From: Phycisphaerae bacterium
Lineage (GTDB): Bacteria > Planctomycetota > Phycisphaerae > UBA1845 > PWPN01
Assembly: GCA_018003015.1 (NCBI GenBank)
Contig: JAGNEZ010000011.1
Span: forward strand, 62,001-126,000
Length of the DNA: 64,000 bases
Direction of reading: 5' to 3'
Within the stretch, counting starts at the first letter, position 1, and the number at the start of each line of letters is the position of its first letter. Below the pieces are notes generated by a model. The model had not been told where the DNA came from. It worked only from the letters and a program-made list of their open reading frames with translations, and ran no database searches. The position numbers and the translations under genes were made by a program. Positions 16,945 to 29,946 of the stretch are shown here, piece after piece.

Positions 16945-18852
16945 TCAGCGTGAGGTCGGCTGATAGGGTTTCTCGTAGCTCTTGTCGTCCACGCCGCGGA
17001 TCACGACGTTGTTGTACTGGAGCAGCGTGCCCTTCTGTTTCTCCAGGTTACTGAGGGCGATGTTGTAGTTTGCCAGAACCTGGAGCAGGCTATCGCGGGT
17101 ACTGGCCAAGGTCTCATGGGCGTCGAGTTCGACCTGCAAGGAGGGGGGGTCGAGCTTCTCCTGCCGGGCTCGGGTGGCTCTCAGCTGGTCGAGGGACGCC
17201 TCGGCCGCCCGCAGGCTTGGCCCGATCTGCTCGTAGCCGGTGTTCAGGTCGCGGACTGCCTGTCGGACCTCGCGGATGGCGTTCTCGATCTGGGCCCGGT
17301 GGCTGGTGATGGCCTGAGCCTGCTGGAGCCGCGCCCGGCGCAAAGCCGCCTCCGGGCCACGGTCGCCGATCGGATACTCAAACTCCAGGCCGACCACGTA
17401 CTCGTTGAAGCGGTTGTCCCACATCTGGCTGAACGCCCCATGGGCATCCGAGCCCATACCGTCGATCAAGTAGCGGAAGATGACGTCCAGCTTGGGCAAG
17501 GCCTGGTTCTTGGCGACGCCGATGGCCAGCTGAGCTTGCTCGATGGCGTGCTTGGCCTGGTGCAGTTCCGACCGGTAGGTCAGCGCCGCGGCCACCTCGC
17601 CGAGTTCGTCAACCACGATCGGCTCGAGTGACATGGTATCGACCGGGATCACTTCGTAGTCTTCGGCGAGGTTCATCTCCGGATCATTCATCAGGGCGAG
17701 CAATGCGGTCTCGGCGTTCTTGACGTCGTTGCAGCGGCGAATGAAGTCAGCCCGTCGCTGCTCGATGCGGCTGGTGGTGAGGTTGAGTTGAACGCCGTAG
17801 ACGTCGTAGCCTGCCGCCTTGCGCTGTTCGAGCCGCTGCAGAATCAGCTCCAGGTTGGTCAGGAGCCGGGCGGAGATGGCGACTCGCCGGCGGGCCTGGG
17901 CCAGTGTCCAGTAGGCCTGCTCGGTGTTGTGAATCGCGTCGATGATGTCCTTCCGGAGCTTCTCGATGCTGATCGCCCGGTCCAGCTTGCGGATTTCGAT
18001 CTGCGACCGGTTCACGTCCAGTCCGAAGCCCTTGAGGAACGGCTGGCGAAACTCGACCGCGAAATCGTCGGCGTAAGACGGGTTGAGTGTCTGGTAGGTC
18101 AGGTTGGTCCAGGTTCGCGACAGGGCATAGCTGACCTGAATCTGCGTGCCGGTAGACAGCAGTTTCTTGACACCGGTCTCGAAATCGCGCTGGTCGCTCT
18201 GGCTGCTCACCAGAGCGGAACTGGTCGGCCGGTCGAGGCGGCTGTAGTTGGTCTTGCCGAAGTAGACCGCGTCGAACTGAGCTTCGGCCTCGACGATCTT
18301 GGTCGTCTCGATGGCCGGGTCATAGGCCCGAACTTGGATGGCGTAGTTGCTCTGCAGGGTCCGGCGGATGACGTCCGCCAAGCGGAGCTCGACCTGCTTG
18401 GGCCGGCGGATCACCCCGGACTTGGCCAGGATGTTGTCGTGGAACCGGGCGTAGAGGGTGTTGATTTCCCGTTCCTCGCGCTGGCGGTCCTCAGCACTGA
18501 GCACACGCTGAGCGAGCAGACCGAGCTCCTTGTCCTTCTCCTGGTTGAGGACGGTCTCGATGGCGGTCGGATCAGGGATCTGGAAGCTGATTTCGGCCCC
18601 GGCCTTGGCGGGCCGGGTGTCGGCGGGCTTGACCGGGCGAGAGGGGAGGTCTTGCGGCTGAGCCGCCGGGCCGGTGTCCTGGGCCAGTTGGGCGGAGGTG
18701 GTGCCATCGCCCCGGTGAAGGTTTGCGTAGCGGCGGCCCGCTCCGACCTGGGAGACGCCGCTGCCCATTTGGGGAGTGGAATCACAAGCCAGCGCCGCAA
18801 CGAGAACCGCGGCGGCAAGCCATCCGGTGTGCCGAGAATGCTGCCATGCCAT
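16945..18852 (-). CDS. TolC-family outer-membrane lipoprotein
   Basis: A 635-residue outer-membrane efflux/secretion channel. A lipoprotein-like signal (AAVLVAALAC) is followed by a long Pro/Ala linker. The TolC body starts around residue 170 with RLADVIRRTLQSNYAIQVRAYD, and contains EVALTYRSELHQAKHAIEQA-type coiled-coil segments and repeated RAxxxxxxAEAQ patterns. It exports toxins, drugs or proteins with an inner-membrane pump that is not in this window. The start is either 18861 or 18852: a good promoter (18860-18887) overlaps the first, so 18852 is preferred. Confidence 0.85.
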   Translation of the reverse strand: MAWQHSRHTGWLAAAVLVAALACDSTPQMGSGVSQVGAGRRYANLHRGDGTTSAQLAQDTGPAAQPQDLPSRPVKPADTRPAKAGAEISFQIPDPTAIETVLNQEKDKELGLLAQRVLSAEDRQREEREINTLYARFHDNILAKSGVIRRPKQVELRLADVIRRTLQSNYAIQVRAYDPAIETTKIVEAEAQFDAVYFGKTNYSRLDRPTSSALVSSQSDQRDFETGVKKLLSTGTQIQVSYALSRTWTNLTYQTLNPSYADDFAVEFRQPFLKGFGLDVNRSQIEIRKLDRAISIEKLRKDIIDAIHNTEQAYWTLAQARRRVAISARLLTNLELILQRLEQRKAAGYDVYGVQLNLTTSRIEQRRADFIRRCNDVKNAETALLALMNDPEMNLAEDYEVIPVDTMSLEPIVVDELGEVAAALTYRSELHQAKHAIEQAQLAIGVAKNQALPKLDVIFRYLIDGMGSDAHGAFSQMWDNRFNEYVVGLEFEYPIGDRGPEAALRRARLQQAQAITSHRAQIENAIREVRQAVRDLNTGYEQIGPSLRAAEASLDQLRATRARQEKLDPPSLQVELDAHETLASTRDSLLQVLANYNIALSNLEKQKGTLLQYNNVVIRGVDDKSYEKPYQPTSR

Positions 18853-18859
18853 GCCCGGC

Positions 18860-18887
18860 ATTCTAGTTGGGTGGTGGCCGGTGTCAA
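18860..18887 (-). promoter_or_regulatory. Promoter of the TolC-family gene, possibly leaderless
   Basis: TTGACA at 18887-18882, a 16-base spacer and TAGAAT (5 of 6) at 18865-18860. The A of the ATG at 18852 lies eight bases after the -10 box, which is where transcription should begin. The mRNA may therefore start at its initiation codon. Confidence 0.5.
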
Positions 18888-18969
18888 ACCATCGGAAGGC
18901 TGGCCTCGGACGCAAATCCGGGTAACATAGGCTGGACTTTGAGGGATCCTTGTGAGGTGAGGCTACCCC

Positions 18970-20637
18970 GTGCCTGAACGCCAAGGTCAGGAAGGCTACT
19001 ATCGCTTCTGCCCGGGCGAAGAGCGTTTCAAGCTCTCCGACGCGGTCTGTCGTGGTCGTCGCCGGGGCCACTATCCCAAGTGCAAGGGCTGTCAGTTCAA
19101 CGAGGATGAACGTGTCGGCGGTCCGCGGGCGTCGACAGCTGCGACGGGTGCTGCCGCACTTCCGTCGCCGCCCCCCTCAGCTGCCGCCGCTCCGACCGCT
19201 CGTCCGGCCTCTCCGAAACGCGACCAGATCGAGACGCTGTTCAAAGCCAATGACATCCGCGGGGTCTATCCCGATCCGCTCAGTGCCGAGTCGGCCTGGC
19301 GGATCGGCATGGCCATCGCCCAGTTCCTTCGTTCCGAGCTTCGAGGCTATGATCGCGGGCGGCCGGACAAATCCACGGTCATCGTCGGCCGGGACATGCG
19401 CAGGAGCTCTCCGGACTTGGCCGAGGCCCTCATCGGTGGCCTGCAGGCGGGTGGGGCGGCGGTGATCGATATTGGCATGGTTGACACCCCGCAGCTCTAC
19501 TTTGCCGTCAACCGGCTGGTCTGCTGCGGCGGGGTCCAGGTTACGGCGAGTCATAACCCCGGCAACTACAATGGTTTCAAGATTTGCGGGCAGAAGGCTC
19601 GGCCGGTCAGCGCCGACACCGGTCTGAGCAAAATCGGCAAGATCGCCAAGAATACACTGCGCCACTCCGGCACCGCCCAGGCCGGCCGGGAGGCGCGCGA
19701 CCTCACCTCTGACTACAAGGCTTTCGTGCGGGCGTTTCTGAAAGAGGAGGGTCACCTGGTGAATGGTGACCGGCCGTTCCAGGTCGTGGTTGATGCCTCC
19801 AATGGCATGGCCGGCCGCTGGTTTCCGGTTCTGTTCGGCGATATCGACTGGCTGGAGGTCGTTCCGCTGAACTTCGAGCATAACGGCGAGTTCGTGCACG
19901 AGCCCGACCCGATCGATGAAGCCAACCTGGCCCAGCTTCGGGATCGCATGGTTCGCTCCAAGGCCGATCTGGGCATCTGTTTCGACGGTGACGCCGACCG
20001 CTGCATCCTGGTGGACGGCCAGGGCAACCCGGTGCGCGGCGACCTGGTGACCGCCCTCCTGGCCCCGTATTTCCTTCGCGAGTTTCCCAACTCGACGGTG
20101 GTGTACGATGTGCGCTCCTCGCGGGTGGTGCCCGAGGAGATCCGCAAAGGCGGGGGACAGCCGCGGCGCGAACGCTGCGGCCACGCCTTCGTGAAGAAGA
20201 CCCTGGCCGACACCCGAGGTGCGTTCGCCGGCGAGCTGAGCGGGCACTACTATTTCCGAGAGAACTTCTTCTGCGATTCGGCGATGATCGCGTTCGCCGA
20301 GGTTCTGAACCTGCTGAACCTGACCGGGCAACCGCTCGGCGAACTGATCGCTCCGCTTCGTCGTTACGCCAGCTCCGGGCAGATCACCTTCCGCTGTCAG
20401 GATCCAAAAGCCACCTTCAAGCACCTGGCGCGCGAATATGCCGACGCCGAGATCGACTACCTCGACGGCATCACCGTTCAGTATGAGGACTGGTGGTTCA
20501 ACGTGCGCCAGACCATTACCCTGGACGAACCCGTGGTCCGCGTGAGCGTGGAGACTTTCGGCCAGAAAGCCCTGGATGCGCGAATCGAAGAGGTCTGTCG
20601 GAAGATGGAGGAAGCGGGCAACGCGAGATTGAGCTAA
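18970..20637 (+). CDS. Phosphomannomutase/phosphoglucomutase with N-terminal zinc module
   Basis: A 555-residue alpha-D-phosphohexomutase. The catalytic serine is about Ser194 in VTASHNPGNYNGFK, and the magnesium loop is D339-G-D-A-D-R in FDGDADRCILVDGQG. The sugar-specificity region is FAGELSGHYYFRENFFCDS. It interconverts glucose or mannose 1- and 6-phosphates for polysaccharide synthesis. The first 45 residues carry four cysteines (C14, C27, C38, C41 in KCKGC), followed by an Ala/Pro linker; this looks like a small zinc-binding domain not found in ordinary family members. It starts at GTG 18970 with GTGAGGTGAGG upstream. The gene overlaps the downstream M16 gene by one base (TAATG), so translation is coupled. 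Confidence 0.9.
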   Translation: MPERQGQEGYYRFCPGEERFKLSDAVCRGRRRGHYPKCKGCQFNEDERVGGPRASTAATGAAALPSPPPSAAAAPTARPASPKRDQIETLFKANDIRGVYPDPLSAESAWRIGMAIAQFLRSELRGYDRGRPDKSTVIVGRDMRRSSPDLAEALIGGLQAGGAAVIDIGMVDTPQLYFAVNRLVCCGGVQVTASHNPGNYNGFKICGQKARPVSADTGLSKIGKIAKNTLRHSGTAQAGREARDLTSDYKAFVRAFLKEEGHLVNGDRPFQVVVDASNGMAGRWFPVLFGDIDWLEVVPLNFEHNGEFVHEPDPIDEANLAQLRDRMVRSKADLGICFDGDADRCILVDGQGNPVRGDLVTALLAPYFLREFPNSTVVYDVRSSRVVPEEIRKGGGQPRRERCGHAFVKKTLADTRGAFAGELSGHYYFRENFFCDSAMIAFAEVLNLLNLTGQPLGELIAPLRRYASSGQITFRCQDPKATFKHLAREYADAEIDYLDGITVQYEDWWFNVRQTITLDEPVVRVSVETFGQKALDARIEEVCRKMEEAGNARLS

Positions 20638-21884
20638 TGTCCACCTTCGACGACATCACCCGTCACCGTCGCCTCACGTGCGGCATCGATCTGGTCGTGC
20701 AGCCGCTGCCCGGGCGCCCGGTCGCGGCCTTGGAGATCCGCCTGCCTGCGGGTTTCGCCTTCGAGCGGACCGAGTATCTCGGCGTCGCCCATGTGCTGAA
20801 CGAGGCTATTACCAAGGGCACGGCCAAGCGCGACGCCCGCGGGGTCAACGACGCCTTCGATGCCATCGGGGCAAGCCACGATTCGTATGCCGGCCGGGAG
20901 ACGGTGGGCTTCGCCAGTCTCTGCCTGCCGGAGTTCGTCGAGCAGGTGATCACCCTGTACGCCGAAATCCTGCGCACGCCGACGTTTCCGGAGGAAGCTT
21001 GCACGGTGGCCGTGAATCTCGCCCGCCAGTCGCTGGCCGCCCTCAAGGACGACCCGGACGAACTGGTCCGCAAGTTGATCTGCCGGCAGGCCTACGGCGA
21101 ACCGCTGGGGCGTCATGCGCTGGGCGATGAGGAGAGCCTGGGGCGAATCGGTCGCCAGCAGATCGTCGCCCACTGGCGCCGGCTGTTCTCCTCCCGGCGG
21201 ATGCAGGTCGCGGTGGCCGGTGCGGTTGACTCCGAGCGCGTGGCCGACCTCTTCGAGCGCGAGTTCACGGGATTCAGCCCGGTCGAGGGAGAGGGCGAGG
21301 CGGCGTCGCCCTCGCTGCGGTTCAATCCCGGCCGATCGCACCACCACAAGGAACTCGAGCAGGAGCACGTGGCCATCTGCTTCCCGGGCCCGGCGGTCAC
21401 CGATGCCGATTTTCCGGTGGAGCTGGTGCTGGTCGGCGTACTGTCCGGAGGCATGAGCGGGCGGCTGTTCACCGAGGTTCGGGAGAAGCAGGGCCTGGTG
21501 TACTGGGTCGGTGCGTGGTCCGATCACCCCCGGACCGGCGGCATGCTCCACGTCGGCGCCTCCACGACGCCCGAACGTCTGGACCAGACTTACGCCACGT
21601 TGCTTCGCGAGATCAATCGGCTCAGCGAGGACCTGACCGAAGAGGAGGTCCAGCGAGCCATCACCGGCCTGGTGGCCCAGGTGCGCACCCGCGGGGACGT
21701 GACCCGCTCACGAGCCAGCCGCCTGTCCGACGACCTCTTCTTCCATGGTCGCCCCATCCCCATCACCGAGAAGCTCGCCCGCATCCAGGCAGTGACCGTA
21801 TCGGATATTCGCGGTTTTCTCGCTCGCCATCCGCGTGATCGCCTGAGCGTGGTCACGCTGGGGCCGAGGGAACTGGCTGGGTAG
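20637..21884 (+). CDS. M16-family peptidase homologue lacking the zinc site
   Basis: A 415-residue protein with both M16 halves. The first half keeps the fold (PAGFAFERTEYLGVAHVLNE, RETVGFASLCLPEF) but the HxxEH zinc motif is His52-Val-Leu-Asn55-Glu56, so the catalytic Glu and second His are absent. The second half keeps the substrate-binding Arg/Tyr of GRLFTEVREKQGLVYWVGAW. Processing peptidases often pair an active and an inactive subunit, but no active partner is in the window. It may be a non-catalytic partner or chaperone-like protein. It is translationally coupled to the phosphomannomutase gene. Confidence 0.85.
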   Translation: MSTFDDITRHRRLTCGIDLVVQPLPGRPVAALEIRLPAGFAFERTEYLGVAHVLNEAITKGTAKRDARGVNDAFDAIGASHDSYAGRETVGFASLCLPEFVEQVITLYAEILRTPTFPEEACTVAVNLARQSLAALKDDPDELVRKLICRQAYGEPLGRHALGDEESLGRIGRQQIVAHWRRLFSSRRMQVAVAGAVDSERVADLFEREFTGFSPVEGEGEAASPSLRFNPGRSHHHKELEQEHVAICFPGPAVTDADFPVELVLVGVLSGGMSGRLFTEVREKQGLVYWVGAWSDHPRTGGMLHVGASTTPERLDQTYATLLREINRLSEDLTEEEVQRAITGLVAQVRTRGDVTRSRASRLSDDLFFHGRPIPITEKLARIQAVTVSDIRGFLARHPRDRLSVVTLGPRELAG

Positions 21885-21953
21885 AAACGGAGTCACATCA
21901 AGGCGAGCCCGACGCAGCCCAGTCATGAGGTGAGGAAGCCGCCATGAAATGAA

Positions 21954-22000
21954 GAAGGCAGCCTATGGCCCCCTTGGGGGGTGGCCGAGAGGCTGCCTTC
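21954..22000. terminator. Hairpin between convergent genes, possible bidirectional terminator
   Basis: An 11-base-pair stem, GAAGGCAGCCT (21954-21964) with AGGCTGCCTTC (21990-22000), encloses an inner GC hairpin. On the minus strand it is followed by a T-rich stretch (TTCATTTCAT). It separates the M16 gene from the discoidin-like gene. Confidence 0.6.
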
Positions 22001-22077
22001 CTCATCGCTGCACCATGAGGCTGCGGCCTGTGGGGGTCGGGCCTCGTGGCGCGGATCTCGTCGTCAACGGGTGCCGA

Positions 22078-25032
22078 TCAGGGCACGCAGTTGGGCTTCG
22101 ACTCCTGAGTCCATGGGATCGCGGGTCCGGTCACACAGTACAGGAACGCCGCGAAATCCAGCGTATCGACGTCGGTATCCTTGTCGCGGTCCACACATCT
22201 GCACTCGTGGCTCGTGGCCACACCACCCTGGCCGGTGAAACAGAGCTGGAACGTGGCGAAGTCAATCTGGTCCACGTCGCCGTCGCCGTCGTTGTCGGCG
22301 AACGGTTTGTTGCAGGCCACGCCGATGGTCCCATAGAACTGGACCTCGCCAAACTGCATCGAGTTGGCTGCCACGGCATCTCTCACGCTGGTGAACACCA
22401 TGCGGTAAGCCTTGTAATCCGCCGTGTTTTCGAACTCGACGATCGACCCGGCGGACTGCCGCGCGGTCGGCAGCGTCATGGTGCCCGAGGAGATCAGCGT
22501 CCAGTTCTCGAGGTCCCCGTGGCCGTTGTCGGCGGAGACGATCGTGTCGTTGGTGCCGTAGAGTGCCCAGCCGGCGGGGTCCCGCTCCGGGGCGTCATTG
22601 GCGGTGATGAACTTGAACGAGGTCACGACGGTGGATCCGACGGACGGCTGGACGATGAACCCGGAGTTGTTCTCGCCGAAATTGAGGTACTTGGCCGGGG
22701 TCGTCCGATCGATGGCGTTTGCGGGGCTTTCGGCCGCCGGGTAGGAGCTGGACGGTACGACATCGGCGTCGATGGCCAGGACCGGGCTGCCGGCGACGAG
22801 CACGTTGGTGCCGGCTCCGTCCGGCTGGGTGAACAGGGCCACCTCGGCGATCTGCATGGAATTGGTTGCCGCCGCGTCCTTGAGCGTTGGGAAGAGCAGT
22901 TTGTACGACGCGTAGCTGGCCGCATTGTCAAAGCTGACGGGCGCTCCGGCGGTGAACCGGGTGTCTGGAAGAGCCAGCGGGCCCTCTGCGATCAGGGTCC
23001 AGTTCTCGGCGTTACCGAGGCTGTTGTTCGTACTGACGATCGCGTCGTTCGTTCCATACAGCGCGAACGAGGCGGGATCGCGCTGGGCCCAGTCGTTGGC
23101 CGTGGTGAGCACCAGGCTCCGAACTGCCGACGGCCCGCCACTGGGTGTGACGATGAGGCCGGAGTTGCTCATGGCGAAGTTCAGGTACTTCGTGCCGGTA
23201 TTGTTGTCAAAGGCCTTGGGAGGATCCTCATTGGCAGGATAGTTGCTGCCACTGCTGTCAGGATCGAGGTCAAGCGCGATGATGAAGTCGCCCGGGCTCA
23301 GCAGCTGATCCGGCATCTGGCTGATGATGGTGCCAAAGAGCTGGACTTCGGCCATCTGCATGGAGATCGCGGTCGAGGCATCGCGGAGATTCGTGAACAG
23401 CATGCGATAGGACGTGTATGCCGTCGTGTTGGTGAAGGCGACGACCGGGCCTTCGGTCAAGCGCTCGGCCGGAAGGTCCACAGTTCCGGAAGCGATGGCC
23501 GTCCAGCTCTCTTGGTCGCCGGCGCTGTTATCGGCACTGACGATCGGTTCGACCGTTCCGTAGAGCGTCCATTCGGCGGGGTCGTTCTCCGGGGCGGTGT
23601 CGGCGGTGGTGATCTTGAACGAGGTCGCAATGCTCAGCCCGGCGGAGGGCGTTGCGATAAAGCCCGAATTGACGCCGCCGGTATTCGTGTACTGGGTGAG
23701 TGTGCTGCCATCGATGGCTTGCGGCGGCGCGACGGCGGCCGCGTAGGCCGATTCGGACCTCAAGTCGGGATCGACGGCCAGAACGACGCCGCCACTGGCC
23801 AGGACATTGGATCCGGTTCCGTCAGTCGACTCGTACATCGCGACTTCCGAGATCTGCATCGAGTTCGCCGTGACCGCAACCCCGTTGACATCCATGTCCC
23901 TGACGGTCGGGAAAAGCACCTTGTACGAGGTGTAGGCAGTCGCGTTGGTGAAGCTGACCACCGGTCCCCACGTGAAGTTGGTTAACGGCAGCGAGAGCTC
24001 GGCTGCCGCAATCAACGTCCAGTTCTCTGCAGAGCCCGCGCTGTTGTCCGTGCTGGTGATAGGGTCGTTCGTGCCGTAGATCTCGTAGGAGGCTGGGTTG
24101 CGCTCCGCGTAGTCCAGGACGTCATTGGCGGTGCAAATCGCCATGCTCTGCACGGCGGTGGCGCCGCGCGCCGGCGTGACGATGAAGCCCGACTTGTCTC
24201 GGCCAAAGTTAAGGTACTTCGAACTCGGCATGCCGTCGAGGATGTTGGCGGGGTTCTCAGAGGGAACCGGGTACGAACTGGCCGAGTTGTCATCGACGGC
24301 CAGGACGACGCCGCCTTCGCTGAGAATGTTGGGGCTGGTGCCGTCAGTCGTCTCGTACAGAGCCACTTCGGCGACCTGCATCGAGTTGGCGGCCGCGGCG
24401 TTCTTGACCGTGGGGAAGAGCACTTTGTATGCGGTATAGGCGGTCGTATTGGTGAATCCCACGACCGGGGCGGCCGTCTGTCGCTCCACGGGGAGCGCGA
24501 GCGAGCCCGAGGCGATGAGCGTCCAAGTCTCACCCCTGCCGTCGCTGTTGTTGGCACTGACGATCGGCTCATTCGTGCCGTAGATCTCGTACGTCGCCGG
24601 ATCGCGTTCCTCGGCGTCGTTGGCCGTGGTGAGCATCATACTCTGCACGGTCGAGGAACCGTGTGCCGGTATGACGATGAAGCCCGAGTATTCCTCGCCA
24701 AAGTTCAGATACTTCGTGTCAACAGCCCCGTCGAGGATCATCGCCGGGCGCTCGTCGTTGCCCCCCGTCGGGTAACTGCTCTCGGAGACGAGGTCGGTGT
24801 CGATGGCGATGATGAAGTCACCCAGGGTGAGAAGGGCGTCCTCGGCGCGGAGGCCGGGTACGCAGATCAGCACGACGGCCAGGCTGACAACCATGGCCTG
24901 CAGGGTCAGAGCGCCGGATGGCGCACGGCTGGAGACTCCAAGCGGGTGGCGAATCAATCGTCCCCAACCGGCTGTCGGCTGGGTCTGACTGCCACGGTGT
25001 TCCGGGGATGGGCGCTTCGATAAGGTGCACAT
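22078..25032 (-). CDS. Secreted protein with five discoidin-like repeats and dockerin-like tail
   Basis: A 984-residue secreted protein. A long N-terminus with a signal segment (MVVSLAVVLICVPGLRAED, residues ~47-65) precedes five tandem repeats of about 165 residues. Each has a start like GDFIIAIDTDLVSESSYP, the KYLNFGE..SGFIVxPA block, then TANDxxERDPAxxxIYGTN, ENWTLIA and NSMQxAEVALY. The pattern resembles F5/8-type (discoidin) carbohydrate-binding domains. The tail has two EF-hand calcium loops (DNDGDGDVDQIDF and DRDKDTDVDTLDF), each ending in CFTG or CVTGP, as in planctomycete dockerin-like modules. There is no catalytic domain. The start at 25032 has GGAGGACGAAGGA upstream. Confidence 0.8.
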   Translation of the reverse strand: MCTLSKRPSPEHRGSQTQPTAGWGRLIRHPLGVSSRAPSGALTLQAMVVSLAVVLICVPGLRAEDALLTLGDFIIAIDTDLVSESSYPTGGNDERPAMILDGAVDTKYLNFGEEYSGFIVIPAHGSSTVQSMMLTTANDAEERDPATYEIYGTNEPIVSANNSDGRGETWTLIASGSLALPVERQTAAPVVGFTNTTAYTAYKVLFPTVKNAAAANSMQVAEVALYETTDGTSPNILSEGGVVLAVDDNSASSYPVPSENPANILDGMPSSKYLNFGRDKSGFIVTPARGATAVQSMAICTANDVLDYAERNPASYEIYGTNDPITSTDNSAGSAENWTLIAAAELSLPLTNFTWGPVVSFTNATAYTSYKVLFPTVRDMDVNGVAVTANSMQISEVAMYESTDGTGSNVLASGGVVLAVDPDLRSESAYAAAVAPPQAIDGSTLTQYTNTGGVNSGFIATPSAGLSIATSFKITTADTAPENDPAEWTLYGTVEPIVSADNSAGDQESWTAIASGTVDLPAERLTEGPVVAFTNTTAYTSYRMLFTNLRDASTAISMQMAEVQLFGTIISQMPDQLLSPGDFIIALDLDPDSSGSNYPANEDPPKAFDNNTGTKYLNFAMSNSGLIVTPSGGPSAVRSLVLTTANDWAQRDPASFALYGTNDAIVSTNNSLGNAENWTLIAEGPLALPDTRFTAGAPVSFDNAASYASYKLLFPTLKDAAATNSMQIAEVALFTQPDGAGTNVLVAGSPVLAIDADVVPSSSYPAAESPANAIDRTTPAKYLNFGENNSGFIVQPSVGSTVVTSFKFITANDAPERDPAGWALYGTNDTIVSADNGHGDLENWTLISSGTMTLPTARQSAGSIVEFENTADYKAYRMVFTSVRDAVAANSMQFGEVQFYGTIGVACNKPFADNDGDGDVDQIDFATFQLCFTGQGGVATSHECRCVDRDKDTDVDTLDFAAFLYCVTGPAIPWTQESKPNCVP

Positions 25033-25621
25033 TTCCTTCGTCCTCCGAGCAACAATGAAAAAGCAAGGCTTCGCAGACAGGCCTGCCCGGCTACGTTACC
25101 GGGTTGTTCCCCCATTGTAACGTGATTGCACCGCCGCGCCAATCCCGGTTTGCGATCCCTTTCGGTCCTTCGGTTTCAAGCCCCCCCACCGGGTATGCCA
25201 TGGGTGCGATTATGAGTCCTTTGCCTTTTATGATGTCGAGGGCTCGGGTCGCGGAACGCACCAGCGGTGGCCCCGCGTAGACGACTTCACGCCGCCCGTC
25301 CCACTCCCCGCCGTGGGGCGGGTTTCGTCGGCGTGCCGATTCGCTCGATTCGGGTGGCGGGTCGCACGATCGGTTCGCCTTGCCTGTCCTCGGATCACGG
25401 GAGTTACACCGACGCAACGATGCTGTGCGTGCGCTCCGGCAGGGGCGTCATCTTCATGTTGCCTTAAGGTTGACAAAGGGATAATTAGCGTTTCTTGCGC
25501 GAGCACTACGGGAGCACGACCCTCGTCGTTCCGTGGCTGATCGCGCGACCGAGGGCTCGACCGTCCGGTGATGAGGTGGTGTCGCCGGCTTGGAGGCAAC
25601 GAGACAGAGAGGACGGGCGTC
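25033..25621. other. 589-base divergent intergenic region
   Basis: It lies between the discoidin-like gene (minus) and the CotH gene (plus), so it should hold both promoters. No coding frame was found. The strongest plus-strand element is a lone TTGACA at 25470-25475 with GATAAT at 25480-25485, too close together to be a pair. Promoters are therefore unassigned. Confidence 0.35.
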
Positions 25622-29818
<4,197 letters not shown>

Positions 29819-29841
29819 GCCGCAGGTTCCGGGCAAATATG

Positions 29842-29851
29842 ACGTATACGT
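29842..29851. promoter_or_regulatory. Candidate MarR operator palindrome
   Basis: ACGTATACGT is a perfect 10-base palindrome, 24 bases upstream of the MarR start, just downstream of the predicted transcription start. Confidence 0.45.
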
Positions 29852-29867
29852 ATGAGACGCGATCTGG

Positions 29868-29896
29868 AGCGTATTCGACCGGCGAACCGGTGTCAA
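29868..29896 (-). promoter_or_regulatory. Candidate promoter of the MarR-esterase operon
   Basis: TTGACA at 29896-29891, a 17-base spacer and TACGCT (3 of 6) at 29873-29868. The predicted start is near 29860, close to the palindrome at 29842-29851, consistent with autorepression. Confidence 0.4.
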
Positions 29897-29946
29897 CCTC
29901 GCTGAAGGGAGACCGTCTCGGAACGACGAAAGGAGAATGGAGAAGG

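Noticed and set aside
25470-25485. TTGACA and GATAAT upstream of the CotH gene
   Set aside because: The two boxes are only four bases apart, so they cannot form one promoter.
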